Below are positions 51,746 to 63,451 of a stretch of DNA of 64,000 bases, piece by piece (position 1 is the stretch's first letter; each line of letters begins with the position of its first letter). This DNA comes from Apodospora peruviana (taxonomy: Eukaryota > Ascomycota > Sordariomycetes > Sordariales > Lasiosphaeriaceae), in assembly GCA_033439685.1 (NCBI GenBank), contig JAUEDM010000008.1:1798001-1862000 (forward strand), written 5' to 3'. The notes beneath the pieces are model-generated. The model saw only the letters and a list, made by a program, of their open reading frames with translations, searched no databases and had not been told where the DNA came from. The translations under genes and the position numbers were made by a program.

Positions 51746-53041
51746 ATGACTGTCAAGACGATATCGCCACCCGCCAAGGCCTACGCGCGGGAGCGACGCA
51801 TTGCCGAGCGCGCCGTGCATCGCGCATCCATCCTCACCAAACGCGCCATTAGCCTCACACCCTCATATTGGGCCTCGTCACCGATAGCATCACAACCGTC
51901 TTCGCGCAAACTCTCCAACGGCGAGATATCCAAGAGCGATGCGTCCCCGGTAACGGCCGCCGACTTTGCCGCACAGGCCCTCCTCATCAGCGCCATTCAC
52001 GGCGCTTTCCCGGCAGACAGCTTCATCGGCGAGGAAGACGCCGACTCCCTGCGGCGGGACCCGCTGCTGGCCATCCAGGTCTTTGATTTCGTCCAGCAGT
52101 ACTCCACCGTCCAGCTTGTTAGTGATGACGACGACGACGACGACAAAGACGAGCCGCTGTACACCCCGACCACCATCGAGGAGATGTTTCACATCATCGA
52201 TCTTGGCGGCCGGGGCACCGGCGGGCGGACGGGCCGGTTCTGGGCGCTCGACCCGATCGACGGCACTGCAACCTTTGTCAAAGGCCAGCAGTACGCCGTC
52301 TCGCTGGCGCTGATTGAGGACGGCAGGGAAGTCGTCGGCGTGCTCGGGTGTCCGAATCTCAAGCTGCCCGAGGGTGGCGGCGAGATCGAGGAGACGAGTG
52401 TTGATGATGAGGGTGTCGGTCTGCTGCTCTCGGCCGTTCGCGGCGGACAGGGTTCCACGTACCGCCCGATGGGGTGGGAGGGCAGCAAGCTGCGGCCGGC
52501 GCGCAAGATCGAGGACCTGCGGCGGGGGTTATCAGCCGCCTCCACGTTAACACAAGATGGGCACAGCAATGGATATGTCAGAAAAACGACGCTAAAGGAC
52601 AGCGGCGTCGTCGAGCTTGGAGACTTGCACTTTATTGACTCGACCGTCAGCACCGCGACCTGTTCCAAGAAGGTGCGACAGCTCGCTGATGCTGCGGGCG
52701 TGGCCTACCCGGGCACCGAGTTGTACTCATCACACATGCGGTACGTCGCGCTGATCTTTGGCGGCCGGGGTGCCGTGCAGGTGCGCGTGCCCAACTCGAG
52801 GCACTCGGCCAACTGCATCTGGGACCACGCCGGGGCGCAGCTCATCTACACCGAGTCTGGGCGGGGCAAGGTCACGGATTTGAACGGAAAGCCGGTTGAT
52901 TTCGGGACGGGCAGGAAGCTGTCTGGGAACTATGGCATCATCACGGCCGATGAGAGCGTGCATGGCAAGGTGTTGGAGCTGGTGAGGGACATGCTTGACG
53001 ATTCTTCTTCTTCTTCTTCTTCTTCTACAACATCATCATAA
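51746..53041 (+). CDS. 3'(2'),5'-bisphosphate nucleotidase, HAL2/MET22 type
   Basis: Hydrolyses 3'-phosphoadenosine 5'-phosphate to AMP in sulphate assimilation. The yeast HAL2 protein is the classic Li+/Na+-sensitive target in salt toxicity, and activity needs Mg2+. Single exon, 431 residues. Inositol-monophosphatase-fold motifs are intact: SPVTAADFAAQ, IGEEDAD, DPIDGTATFVKG and WDHAGAQLIYTESG. A poly-Asp insert (about residues 126-132) lies between the first two blocks and the DPIDGT core. The extreme C terminus is a poly-Ser run from a TCT repeat. There is no targeting signal. Its stop lies 118 bases from the convergent stop of the large CorA-like gene. Confidence 0.93.
   Translation: MTVKTISPPAKAYARERRIAERAVHRASILTKRAISLTPSYWASSPIASQPSSRKLSNGEISKSDASPVTAADFAAQALLISAIHGAFPADSFIGEEDADSLRRDPLLAIQVFDFVQQYSTVQLVSDDDDDDDKDEPLYTPTTIEEMFHIIDLGGRGTGGRTGRFWALDPIDGTATFVKGQQYAVSLALIEDGREVVGVLGCPNLKLPEGGGEIEETSVDDEGVGLLLSAVRGGQGSTYRPMGWEGSKLRPARKIEDLRRGLSAASTLTQDGHSNGYVRKTTLKDSGVVELGDLHFIDSTVSTATCSKKVRQLADAAGVAYPGTELYSSHMRYVALIFGGRGAVQVRVPNSRHSANCIWDHAGAQLIYTESGRGKVTDLNGKPVDFGTGRKLSGNYGIITADESVHGKVLELVRDMLDDSSSSSSSSTTSS
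53002..53025 (+). repeat. (TTC)n microsatellite coding poly-Ser
   Basis: Eight trinucleotide units read in the Ser frame at the C terminus of the HAL2-type gene. Length variation would change only the tail. Confidence 0.85.
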
Positions 53042-53158
53042 GTAGACAGGATAGATCATACTGCGCCTAAATTAGATACCCCTTGGGAAAAAGTACCTGA
53101 ACTAAACAGTATATTATTTTCCATATTCAAAACAATGCATTCAAGTCACTCCAGTCTG

Positions 53159-56100
53159 TCAGTCACCTGCCGTACTCCGCCTCCTGCGCCGCCAAAACTT
53201 GACAGAATCTATCGAGAACTGTCCCGTCGTCCAACCGCCACTCGACTTTCTCCTTCTCTGATGCGACGGGAGGGGTAACCCGACATCTTCTTCCTCGTCA
53301 TCAGGCAGCAGCCCCCCTCCGCCACCACCATGGGCTGTCATCATATGACTGTTGCTGTTTTCCTTGCTCTCCCACTCCTTCTGCTTGGCAATCATAAATT
53401 CACGGAGCGCCTGCGCCGAGGCCCCGCTCAGGTGCTTGCCGCTGGCTTTCTGTTGGTTGTGGCCGCGCTTCATGACCATGCGGTGCGTGAGGAAGGCGTA
53501 CGAGAGCCGGAAGCCGCCGAACAGGACTGTGCGGGCCCAGCTGCTGAAGGCGAGGGCGAGCGAGAAGATGATTACGATGCTCGAGAGGATGACTGTACCC
53601 GGGATTAGTCAGTTGAGGCTGCCTCCCAGTTATCGTGCATAGGTACCTAGGTTCGATACGTACACATGTAGAGAAGTTGGGTGTTTAGCGCCATGGTGCC
53701 GTCGTTGAGCTCCTTGGTGTTCATGCCGAAAACGGCGGCGAAGAAGGACAGTGGGAGCTAACCAGAATTTGTCAATTACCTGGGTGAATTGTTATATGTT
53801 TATTCACTATTACTCACAAAGAAGATGGTCACCACGGTAAACACGACAATGGATCTTCCCTGGAGGACGCTTTCGTCTGCTCTTCGGATGGCAGCTTTTG
53901 CCTCGATGATACCCGACTGCTGCTGTTTCATGTCGAGCAGTTCTCGGAGCTACATCAGCAATACCGGACATCATCAGTAACTCCCATGATAATAGCTGTC
54001 CACTTTCGTGTAGGAATAAACGTACCTGACTTCTCGTATTGGCCTGCCTCTTCTCCAGATTCGCCAGCTCGTCCCTCCTAAGCTTCATCTCGGAAATCAG
54101 CGCCCCAGCTCGATCAACCGTCGCCCTGATGCGCGCGTCCTGCGCCGCCGCCGCCGCCGCTTCTTCTTCCGCCTGCCCATATTCAGTTCTGGTGTCAGAA
54201 GTAGTGGTACTGCTACTGCTACGACCGTGATGCCGTCGACCCGGACCGCCGCTCAGCAGCATGCCACGGAGAGCCCTTTCAAAGTCGGCCATGACGGTGA
54301 TCTGCTGCGTAAAGATCTCCTGCATAATCTGCAGCTGGTCGATGACGTTCTGCGCCTCCATCAGGACGGACCACTCGTACTTGATGTTGAGCGATTTGCG
54401 GAGCAGCTCCTCGGCCGTCTGCAGCGGGTCCTGGGCATTCATCCGCTTCACGTCGCGGCCGAACCGCTCGTAGGCTTCAGTTTTCTTCTCGGCCTGTCCT
54501 CTCACATGACAATTAGTACACTCCTATACACCCTCCGCAGCCAGGAGGCAAAGAGTGAAAAGGGGCGAGACAAACAATTTTGGAGATAGCCGAGCTGTAG
54601 ATATCCACCATCTCGGGGCGAAGATCCGGCTTGGTCCTGTCGAAGAACACCTTTGAGCACTCGTCAATGATGATGAGTGCCAGATCATAGATAGAATTAA
54701 CCTGTGCCTTATCGATCGATCCCAGATGGTCGCGGATGGCCCGGTGGACGGCCGAGGGGTCCGGCTTGTTGCGGCCCCAGCGTCGCGGAAAGGCAGAAAT
54801 GATGGTGTTCTCGTCCAGGATCCACAGCCAAAGCTGGTCAACCATGACCACTCTCGGAATCGCCTCGGGGTCGTTCTGCATCCAGGTGCCGCGGTACACA
54901 ACCTGCTGGCGGTCCCGCTGGGTCGTGTCCTCGGCCGTCCAGTAGTAGTACTGCTCAAGCGTGCGGCGGATGTGCAGCGGCGACTCGGTGTACAGGTGGT
55001 CGCCGATCAGCCGCCAGTCGGCCGCCTCGTCGATGAGCTGGTACATCTTGGACGCGTGCCACAGGTAGCTGCCGAGGCGCGACCGCGGCCGCCACGACGG
55101 CGAGTCCTCCGTGTCCCATTCCCCGGCACCGGCGAGCCGCTCGCTGTTGGTGGTGGTGGCGCCGCTGTCGATACGCTTGGCGCGCTTCGTGGCCTGCTCA
55201 ACCACGCTGCCCCAGGTGCCCCGCCGCTTGTTTCGGCGCTCAAAGGCGAACTCGCGCTCCGTCATCTGGCGCGTCTTGCGAATCACGTTGGTCATCCTGA
55301 CGAGGCGCTTCTCGATCTCCCAGTGCAGATATGGCATCTGATTATATATACAAAACCGGTCAGCGCGTGTAATCAGTTACAATTATCAGGGACCGCCTAC
55401 GAAAAGAACAATATCCTGTGAGCCGGATGAGGAGCGAAAGAAGGTCGGAGCTGACGATGGTGGCTTGGATTCCGGCTTCCCTTCACTGTCCGGCGGCTTC
55501 GTGGTCTCTGCACTTGGTCCGGTACCGTCGCTATTCCACGGTGGTGAGGGAACCAGAGCGCATCGAGGCCGTATCTGGCGGGAATGGGGAGGCAGATGCG
55601 TGTCTGCGCCGCCACGCTCTTGGCAGTGCCAAAGCTCCCGCTTTAGGAGCTTCTCGGTATTCGACTCCTTCTTTGAGGAGCTATGCTGGTACAACCTGCG
55701 CTGATGCAACCTCCGATGGCGGTCAAGATCCCCGTCCTCCTCGTAGTATCGCGACACGGCGTCTTCGACCCATTTCATGTTGTTGGCCTGCAGATGGAAG
55801 TACCGCAGCTGCTTACTGTCCCGCGTGCGTTTCAGAGGCGTGTTCTCCTTGTCGTAGAGCAGCTTCTGCATGGCGATCTTCTGGTGCGGGAACTTGCCGT
55901 GGCAGTAGGGGTGGTCCAGCGTCCCGCCGCCCTCACCCTCACGGAAGACGATGACCCAACCGTTGTAGCCGTAGTTGGACTCGCGCGGGTTGTCGTCGAC
56001 GCTGTCGTCGGGGGCCTCGAGTCCGTTGACGTAGCTCTGCGGCGACATTTGATTCTGCAGGTCGACGTACTGGGTCGACTGCCATTGCTGCACCTGTCTG

Positions 56101-56468
56101 AGGATGGTCCGGTTGCGGAGCAGGAGCGGCCTGCGCGTCTTGAGCTCGGCTTTGGGCAGCTCGCGTTCTATCGCGACCAGAGAGTTGTTGCAGTTGCGGC
56201 TTGCGCTCTCCCTCCAGAGCTTGTGGGCTCGCTCCAGCGATGCGGCCAGAGTCAACCGATCGGCCGGGGAGAGACGGTGAGTTGCAAAGTACTCGCGCAG
56301 ATAGCGGATGCGACGCAACTCCTTCCTGACGAGCTCCTTCTCGGGCCCGGGGAAGTTCTCATAAAGCACGGGTCTCTGGGAGAACCTCGCAGCGAGGAAG
56401 CTCGCCCAGGCATCCGTTGGTGGAACAGGGTCGACGTACTGATCCTGGATGGAGTACACGAACTGCAT
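53159..56468 (-). CDS. Large CorA-like Mg2+ transporter-family protein with intact GMN
   Basis: Six exons are resolved: 55401-56468 (open further upstream), 54576-55337, 54026-54493, 53818-53949, 53664-53757 and 53159-53592. All junctions are in phase and donors include GTACGT and GTGAGT. From the ATG at 56468 this gives 985 residues, but the frame stays open to about 56735 without an ATG and the sequence there is partly protein-like, so the true start may be in an unseen upstream exon. A long soluble region with coiled-coil-like helices (TAEELLRKSLNIKYEW, DELANLEKRQANTRSQ) leads to the first membrane helix and LPLSFFAAVFGMNTKEL, the CorA signature. The second helix (ILSSIVIIFSLALAF) follows, then a basic tail. 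Such large fungal CorA-like proteins are mostly uncharacterised. Confidence 0.85.
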
Positions 56469-57506
56469 CGGGGCATTTGGGTCTGCTTCTGCAGCCAGGT
56501 GATGCAGGTTGGATGTCGTCGCATTCACGATGTTGAAGTTCAAGACGCGGGGGTTGAGATTAAATGTCCCAGACCCAGGCCAGCTGAAAGTACAGGTCTT
56601 GCACTGTACCTCCTGTGTAGGTACCTCCTCGGGTCGTCGCCCTGTTTCCCTGCACGGACGACCCGAGGTGGAACAAATGCCGCACAAGAGTCCTAGGTAG
56701 GTATCACAGGTCTGTCTCGGAGGAAAAGAATGCACTGCAAATCCGGACTACTGTTCAGTGGTTCCGGTGCTCATTGCCCAACAAAGCTGCAGCTCTCCGG
56801 TTTGAGGATGGGCCCGAACAGTGGCATCAGTGCCCGAGACTCTGATTTGCTGAGGGCAACGTGGCACGCATTTGCAGGCGTCGACAGTGCAGCGAGGCTT
56901 GCAGGAATATCGAGCACTAGAAGTAATTCTACATTTGTGCTAGGCTTAAATAGTTCTAGGTAGGTGCCAATGATATATTTGTAGCTGCTGTGCAATCTCG
57001 ACGGTTTGGCAGCGTACTAGCATTTCTTACCATCATGCCTTGAGATAAGATTAATCGTTGATAACTTTTGTCGCGTTGGGTTAGGTGATCTCGTTGCCTC
57101 TGAAGACTACCTACCTATGAAATACATCAAATGCTTGAATAAAAAAACGCGGGGTTAGATTCCTTCCATCCCATCCTCAGGCAGTTGCTACGCTTGACTG
57201 TTGTTGTGTGACCCTCTCTCTGCCTTCAGCCACTGATCGTGCTTCCGAAAAGAGCGTGAGCCGCAGCCCCTATCCGGGATCGATGATGGCTTCTGGAAAC
57301 ATTCCGTTTCGGGAGTCTCTGACCTGTCGAAAAAGACAACAATCAAGCTCTGTCGAAAAACAAGATTAACCAAGGACAATGTCAAGCCAGACCGAGTCCA
57401 TTGTATCCACCTGAAGAATGAAAATACGACTCCGGATGGAAAAGACGCACAGTTGCCCTTTTCTCGTCAAGTACTACTCCCCGTTCCAACCAGCCAAAAC
57501 GAAAAA
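56469..57506. other. 5' flank of the CorA-like gene and spacer
   Basis: The part up to about 56735 may still be coding for the CorA-like protein (open minus-strand frame, no ATG). The rest holds short overlapping frames and several TAGGTAGGT-type motifs (near 56697 and 56951). Confidence 0.4.
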
Positions 57507-58007
57507 ATGGCGAACCGCCAAGCTGCCGAGGGCTACATTGGACTCGTCGAGCCAGGTATCACCGCCATCAAGGGTCTGATTCCGGTTATCTGGCTGCAGA
57601 GCAAGACCTCGCCAATCCAGTTCCTACTCGTCTGCGCCGTTACCTTCATCATATCGTTCCTCTTCACCAGCATCAAGCCTCCTCACGAGTCGGCCGAGCC
57701 GCCGCTGATCAAGCCTGGCTTCCCTGTCGTTGGCCATATCTGGGGCCTTTTGAGGAAACAAGTCATCTATTTCAGTGAGCTCTAGTAAGTTCCCACGTGC
57801 TACATCGGTTTTCTGGACATAATTAGCTAAGTAATGGCTGCGCTGCTGCTCGGGTTCGAGATCGTCGGGTTGGATGCGGACAAGCTCAGGATGGGCGATT
57901 CAAAGAGAGGCGAGACGGCCAAAGCGCTGCCTGGACTGGCGGGTGGCCCTGTGGTGATTAGGCGCCGACAGGGCTCGGAGGAGGTGACGTGGAAGTTTTC
58001 TTGCTAA
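57507..58007 (+). pseudogene. Cytochrome P450 remnant with the catalytic core deleted
   Basis: The 5' part (ATG at 57507) encodes about 93 residues of a typical P450 N terminus: a membrane helix (FLLVCAVTFIISFLF), then a proline-rich hinge and PGFPVVGHIWGLL. It ends at what looks like a normal GTAAGT donor (57786). About 50 bases later, from 57835, another frame encodes what looks like the final 57 residues of a P450 (IMAALLLGFEIVGL, ending PVVIRRRQ and a short tail), the part that follows the haem loop. Everything between is absent: the I-helix, ExxR and haem Cys. An internal deletion of roughly 1.2 kb of coding sequence is the simplest reading. The remnant cannot encode an active P450. Confidence 0.72.
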
Positions 58008-61000
58008 ACTACTCGTGGTGTCTATGTCGGTCTACAGTAGTTCTACTGTATTACTAAGTCTCTGTGCTGGCTGAAGTTTACAAAGTTTTGTCTTCATCTC
58101 ACCTTCAGTGTCTCAGGCGATAGACGTGCACTGGTATCATGACAAGTCCCGACTCGGACTCTATGAGTCGAGTATCCTTCCACTACACTGCTTCATGATA
58201 TTAATCGAGGTTGCAATCAATGACCGTGAATGCGAGGACAGCAGTGCGAAATGCTATATGCAGGTTCGAGATCATGATACTCAACTCGGACTGTATATGT
58301 TTGAGTACTGCTTACCTTACATGTTCTGATTAGACATAAGGTAGTACTAGGGTTGATAAGATTGCCCAGTAAACCGGTGAGGGGGTCATAACCATGATGC
58401 CACCAGGCACGGTCCAGATTAGGGAAGTGATAGTAGGTTCCTTCGCGTTGGATGATGGATCTTGGTGGCTTATAATCACACGTGTACGTGCCTAAATGAG
58501 CTCGGGTGTGACTAACTTATGTAGTCGAGTGGCGTGAGCACACCCAAGAGCCTCTTCCATCTTCCTGTTGGGCGGACTCTTCCGCTTTCTCAAAATATCA
58601 CCTAGGACACGGGCTTGGGTCGACACTTGACACTTGTGTCCGTCATGTTGGGGGGCATCTTGGCCACCTTTCTCACCCAGTAGGTAATCAGTATTGTTGG
58701 CAACACCTTGGCTTCCGGGGCAACTCGGCTTGGCCGGGGGTTTGATAGGTTGGAGGCGCGGGCCGTTGTATCCGAGCCCGTTGTGCCCCTTGCTGAGTGA
58801 GGACCATGGGAGTCTTACATACCCAGAGAACCGGGGAAAATACGAGAGAACCACGTGCAGCACAAAAGGGGGACAACGGTTGGAGGCGGGCCAGATCTCA
58901 ATCTCTCATGCATGCTTGGTCCAGTGGCCAGTTGTGGCGTATAGGGGTGCACGAAGGGACCCAGCTTGCTGACCTTGCCACTTGTGGTGTCAGACGGTCT
59001 GGATGGCCATATGCTGGATGACCTCCTCCCCGCAGGCCGTGTGTCCCCGCGGCCTTCGGAAAAGGGAAAATACCGAGTCAGACATAATTGGTTCCTATTT
59101 CAACAACAGCACTCCATGTCACCCCCTTTTCAGCCTTACCCAACAAACGCGATAATACGACGCACACTTGACACCTCCAGCACCCGTTTTTCTTTCTGAC
59201 AGCAATTTGAATCATGATACGAGGTAGAGACAAACGCAAGTGTCTTGCGTAACTCTCGTTATCGAAAGAGCAAAAAAAGCTGTCAGCAGAATCCCACCTA
59301 ATTACGCTTAAAGCGGCGTTGAACCACGTTTCGGTCGTCGCCCGTGCTGCATGCGTGCTACATACACGGTACATAGAACGACAGAAGACGGCCGCCCGGA
59401 ACTAAACCGTTTGAGCAAGGGGATTGGACTGGACTGGATGGGATGATGAGGGTGCGGCACAGCACAACTGTCAACCTACCCTCCAGTCCCCTTCCCTTTC
59501 CCCTTCCCCCCAGCTTCCCGCTCCTGCACGTCAGCGGCCCAATCCGGCCAGTCATGGCCACTGGCAACCATCCTTCCAATATCGAGAGCACGTAGACAAG
59601 AGGCTTGTCCTACGCTCGGCTAGGCTTCAACAATCCTGATTAATATATTCTCTTCCGTTTTAGCTTTGCGAGCGGCAGGACTAGCAGCCCTATGCTGATG
59701 GCCTCGGGAAGTCGCGTAAATCATGTCAGACGACCTTCGGCAACTCCAGATAATGTACGTAAGGTATGGAATGTTCTTTCGAAGACAGATTTTGGGAGTC
59801 CCCTAATGGGCCTGCAACCAAGGTTCCGAGTCCATTGCGGCGCTGGGGGCTGTAAACAAAGGGAACGGGGAGATTGGAAAAGTTCGGGTCAGGTACGAGC
59901 GTTTTGGTCCCCTGGTTCTTCCAGCCACGCACGGTTGAAAACGTCAGTTCTTAGTATCAGTTCTGAGTACATGTACGAAGAGGCACAGAAAAGGTTGCGT
60001 ACGTGCCTGGTTATAATACAGCATATCTGCAAGGGTTGCCTCTCGAAAGGGCCGGCGCCGCCTTGATGCAAGCCACCACCAGAAGCCCTTTCTAAAACTG
60101 ACCCCTGCAGGATCGAGAGGCGTGACCTTTGCGTTTGTACACCGAGACGACCGTCTAATTCTCCTTCCCCTTTTCGACATCCACATCAAGTCGAAGAGCA
60201 CAATCTGGACTGCCGGTATTAGCCAATGTCGTACTCCAAAACTCACTGAATCATCCTTCCCCCTCTTTGGAGTCCTGAGACAGTCATTGGGTAAGCTGGC
60301 AAAGCAGCTTAGCCACGCGTACCCGAGGCATACTTAGGCGAATTTCAAGCGAAAGCGAGTCATAGGCTAAGCCTTTTCCTTCGCCTCGGCCCTTTCCCGC
60401 TTCGGACCATATAGCATGTCGCACATCTTTCCATCCAACCTTGTCGACGACCGGCTACCGGGGAAGAAATCCCTGGGAAGTTCCCAAGCCCGCGGAACAA
60501 CAAATGAAAGCAGTACGTTAGCGTGATTTATTTATTGCGTTCGAGTCTGCAACCAGCAGAATTTACCTGGTTAAGTGGTTGAAATTGGGTGGGGCGAATA
60601 GAGCTGCCAGGGGTTTATTATTCTTTCATGTTTCCTTGGGACGTCTGTGTACAACGAAAACACATGGCCTAACCCGTACCGCTATTTCAATATGCGTGGT
60701 GTGGGGCCACTCTGAAGATCTGCCAGGGGCAATGTTTGTTCCAGGCATACAGACAAACAATACTCAACCACCAGATACAAGCAAGTCCATCCTGGTAACC
60801 CTGGTCTGGATACAGTGCTGGGTCGTTGGCACATGGCAGTGGTATCAGATGACGGTTCCTGGATCGCTCAGCCCACTGCAGGAAAACGGGAGCGTCTCTG
60901 CGAGGCAAAGTCCTCCAGTCATAGTTATCCGTCGTGATACCAAGAGGCTCAAGAGCCTCCATCCCATCATCCCGCAGTTGCATGGATGACCGTCAAGATG

Positions 61001-61627
61001 ACAAGAACTGCTCGGGTTTTGCTCCCCTTTTTGTCGTGAAGGGCTCATGCTTTGCATCAAATACTGCAACGTCGACGCCGTACGCCAGGCAGAGAACGGT
61101 ACAGCTGATGGTTGGTCAGAGTCACTGATCACGGGAGGCGCGGCGTGCACCATCTTTCCGAGAGCGTGCCTGAACTTATCCTCCTCTTGGTCAACACGGC
61201 CATCATCGTTGTCAGCAGAGAAACATGGAACCAAGGAATATATCTTACGAGATGCATTGAAGGACTCGGACGTGGATGATGGGACTGCTCCGACTGATCC
61301 CAGAAACCTCGTCGTGGTGTTGCTGCCGGAAACCGCGGGCCATCCTCAGGGTCCTGGTTGAGAGGCCCTTCATGCTTTCCTTGAGTTATAGGAGAAACGT
61401 TGTGATATCTCGTGGCTGAGCATCATGGTGTTTCGACAAGGCCGTTGATGGAAGCCATCTCGAAGACATAAAAGGGCCAACGTCCTCTCACGGTCGTATC
61501 TTCACATTCCTCGTCTCACATCCAACATCCTCCCTCATCAGGACATCCACTCTTTCACATCTCTTCTTTCCCTCCCTTCTTTCCGAGTTCGAAGTAAGTC
61601 ACTCACTTGACAGGTGAGGACTCAACC
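58008..61627. other. Long gene-poor spacer before the laccase
   Basis: 3.6 kb without a convincing gene. Open frames such as 58694-58972, 59692-60066, 60579-60989 and 61047-61361 have no domain, signal peptide or splice logic. No RNA gene or transposon feature was recognised. Confidence 0.5.
61468..61474 (+). promoter_or_regulatory. TATA-like element of the laccase gene
   Basis: ATAAAAG lies 160 bases before the laccase ATG, a plausible core promoter position. It is a sequence match only. Confidence 0.45.
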
Positions 61628-63451
61628 ATGAAGCTATCCCTCTTTTCACTTCTCACCGCCATTGCGGTCGGCGTGGATGCATTTAGTCTCCCTCACCGCG
61701 AGCTCTTGCCAGCGCTCCAAACACGCCAGTCCGGAGCGTGTCAGCACACCGCTGACCACCGCGAGTGCTGGGGCGAGCATTCCATCGACACCAACTTCTA
61801 CGATGTCATTCCCGCTGGCAAGCAGGTCGAGTACTGGCTGGACATTCGGCAAGGAACATGCGCTCCCGACGGCGTTCAGCGTACTTGCATGACCGTCAAC
61901 GGGACCATCCCGGGCCCGACCATCATTGCCGACTGGGGTGACGAATTGATCATCCACGTTACCAACAACATGCAGGACAACGGCACCGCCATCCACTGGC
62001 ACGGCCTGCGGATGCTGAACAACATGGCGGCTGACGGCGTGCCCGGCGTCACCCAGTGTCCCATTGCCCCGGGCCAGAGCATGACCTACAAGTTCAAGGT
62101 GACCCAGTACGGTACGACGTGGTACCACAGCCACTTCAGCCTCCAGTACGCCGAGGGTCTGTACGGTGGCATGATCTTCAACGGCCCGGCAACTGCCAAC
62201 TACACCCAAGACATGGGCATCATCACGCTCGGAGACTGGGGCCACACGGAAGCATTCAAACTCTGGCGGACCTCGGCAATAACCGGCAGACCTCCAACCA
62301 TGGACAACTCCCTCATCAACGGCACCAACACGTATACCTGCACGGCTGCGGAAAAGGCACAAGGCAAGAAGTGCGACACACTGATCAATGGCAAACCAGC
62401 CAAGAAGCTCGAAATGGTCTTCAAGAAAGGCGAGACGTACCGGCTTCGGCTCGTCAACGCGGCCACCGACGCCGTCTTCCAGTTCAGCATCGACGGGCAC
62501 AAACTCAAGGTGATCGCCATGGACCTCGTCCCCATCAAGCCGTTCGAGACAGACAGCATCAAGATCCAGATGGGCCAGCGGTACGACGTGCTCGTCACGG
62601 CACTAGACCAGACTGACGGCAACTTCTGGCTCCGCGGCGACCTGCTCTCGTGCGCGGGCCCCAACAACTTTAAAGCAAACGGGACCGGCATCGTGCGCTA
62701 CGACGCCGGAAACACGGACTTGCCCACCACAAATCGCGGGCCCGCGCTGAGCGCTAACTGCCTCGACGAGCCGGCCACAGCCGACCGCTTGGTCCCGTAC
62801 CTCTCGCTCGACGTCACGAACTTCCACATTGAGGACTCCTTCCTCGAGGGCCTCAAGAGCAACCGGACCAACAAGGTCATAGATGGTGTCACTGTCAACG
62901 CCTTCCAGTGGTTTCTCAACGAGAGCAGCCTGTGGCTGAACTGGTCCGAGCCGACGCTGGACGTCATCCTCAATAACAAGAACATTTTCCCGACGCCGTA
63001 CAACGTGCGACCGGTCGGGCCCAAGGGAAGCGAGCCCGAGTGGGCCGTCATGATCATCCAGTCTAGGAACGACATAGCGGGCAACACCCAGCTCGATCAC
63101 CCGATCCACCTGCACGGCCACGACTTCTGGGTGCTGGCCTCCAAGGCAGGGAATTTCACACTTGGCGACGAGCAGTCCTTCAACACCAGGAACCCGGTGC
63201 GTCGCGACGTGGCGACGCTGCCGGCCAGAGGCTATCTGGCGATTGCGTTCCTGCTGGATAACCCGGGCGCCTGGCTCGCCCATTGCCACATTGCCTGGCA
63301 CGCCAGCCAGGGCCTGTCGCTCGAGTTTGTCGAGAGCCAGGATTCCATCAAGCCCAGCGATGCCGATAGTAAACAATTCAGGGACACGTGTGACGCTTGG
63401 AGAAAGAAGGAGCCGTCACTTCCGTGGCACCAGGAGGACTCGGGGATTTGA
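61628..63451 (+). CDS. Secreted laccase (multicopper oxidase)
   Basis: Extracellular p-diphenol oxidase that couples one-electron oxidation of phenols to reduction of O2 to water. Single exon, 607 residues; the ATG at 61628 starts a signal peptide (about 1-18), and a short propeptide ends at a likely Kex2-type site near LQTR. All four copper motifs are present in order: HWHGLRM, WYHSHFSLQ, HPIHLHGHDFW and HCHIAWHASQGLSLEF. The Leu ten residues after the T1 Cys and the absence of a membrane anchor fit ascomycete laccases. The protein ends in DSGI, matching the DSG[LIV] C-terminal plug typical of that group. Roles may include melanin or phenolic oxidation. It stands alone here. Confidence 0.96.
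   Translation: MKLSLFSLLTAIAVGVDAFSLPHRELLPALQTRQSGACQHTADHRECWGEHSIDTNFYDVIPAGKQVEYWLDIRQGTCAPDGVQRTCMTVNGTIPGPTIIADWGDELIIHVTNNMQDNGTAIHWHGLRMLNNMAADGVPGVTQCPIAPGQSMTYKFKVTQYGTTWYHSHFSLQYAEGLYGGMIFNGPATANYTQDMGIITLGDWGHTEAFKLWRTSAITGRPPTMDNSLINGTNTYTCTAAEKAQGKKCDTLINGKPAKKLEMVFKKGETYRLRLVNAATDAVFQFSIDGHKLKVIAMDLVPIKPFETDSIKIQMGQRYDVLVTALDQTDGNFWLRGDLLSCAGPNNFKANGTGIVRYDAGNTDLPTTNRGPALSANCLDEPATADRLVPYLSLDVTNFHIEDSFLEGLKSNRTNKVIDGVTVNAFQWFLNESSLWLNWSEPTLDVILNNKNIFPTPYNVRPVGPKGSEPEWAVMIIQSRNDIAGNTQLDHPIHLHGHDFWVLASKAGNFTLGDEQSFNTRNPVRRDVATLPARGYLAIAFLLDNPGAWLAHCHIAWHASQGLSLEFVESQDSIKPSDADSKQFRDTCDAWRKKEPSLPWHQEDSGI

Noticed and set aside
58108..61361. Several 70-140-codon frames in the spacer before the laccase
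   Set aside because: They overlap on both strands and lack domains, signal peptides and good splice context.
61646..62500. 284-codon minus-strand frame opposite the laccase
   Set aside because: Antisense shadow of a gene with all four copper motifs.
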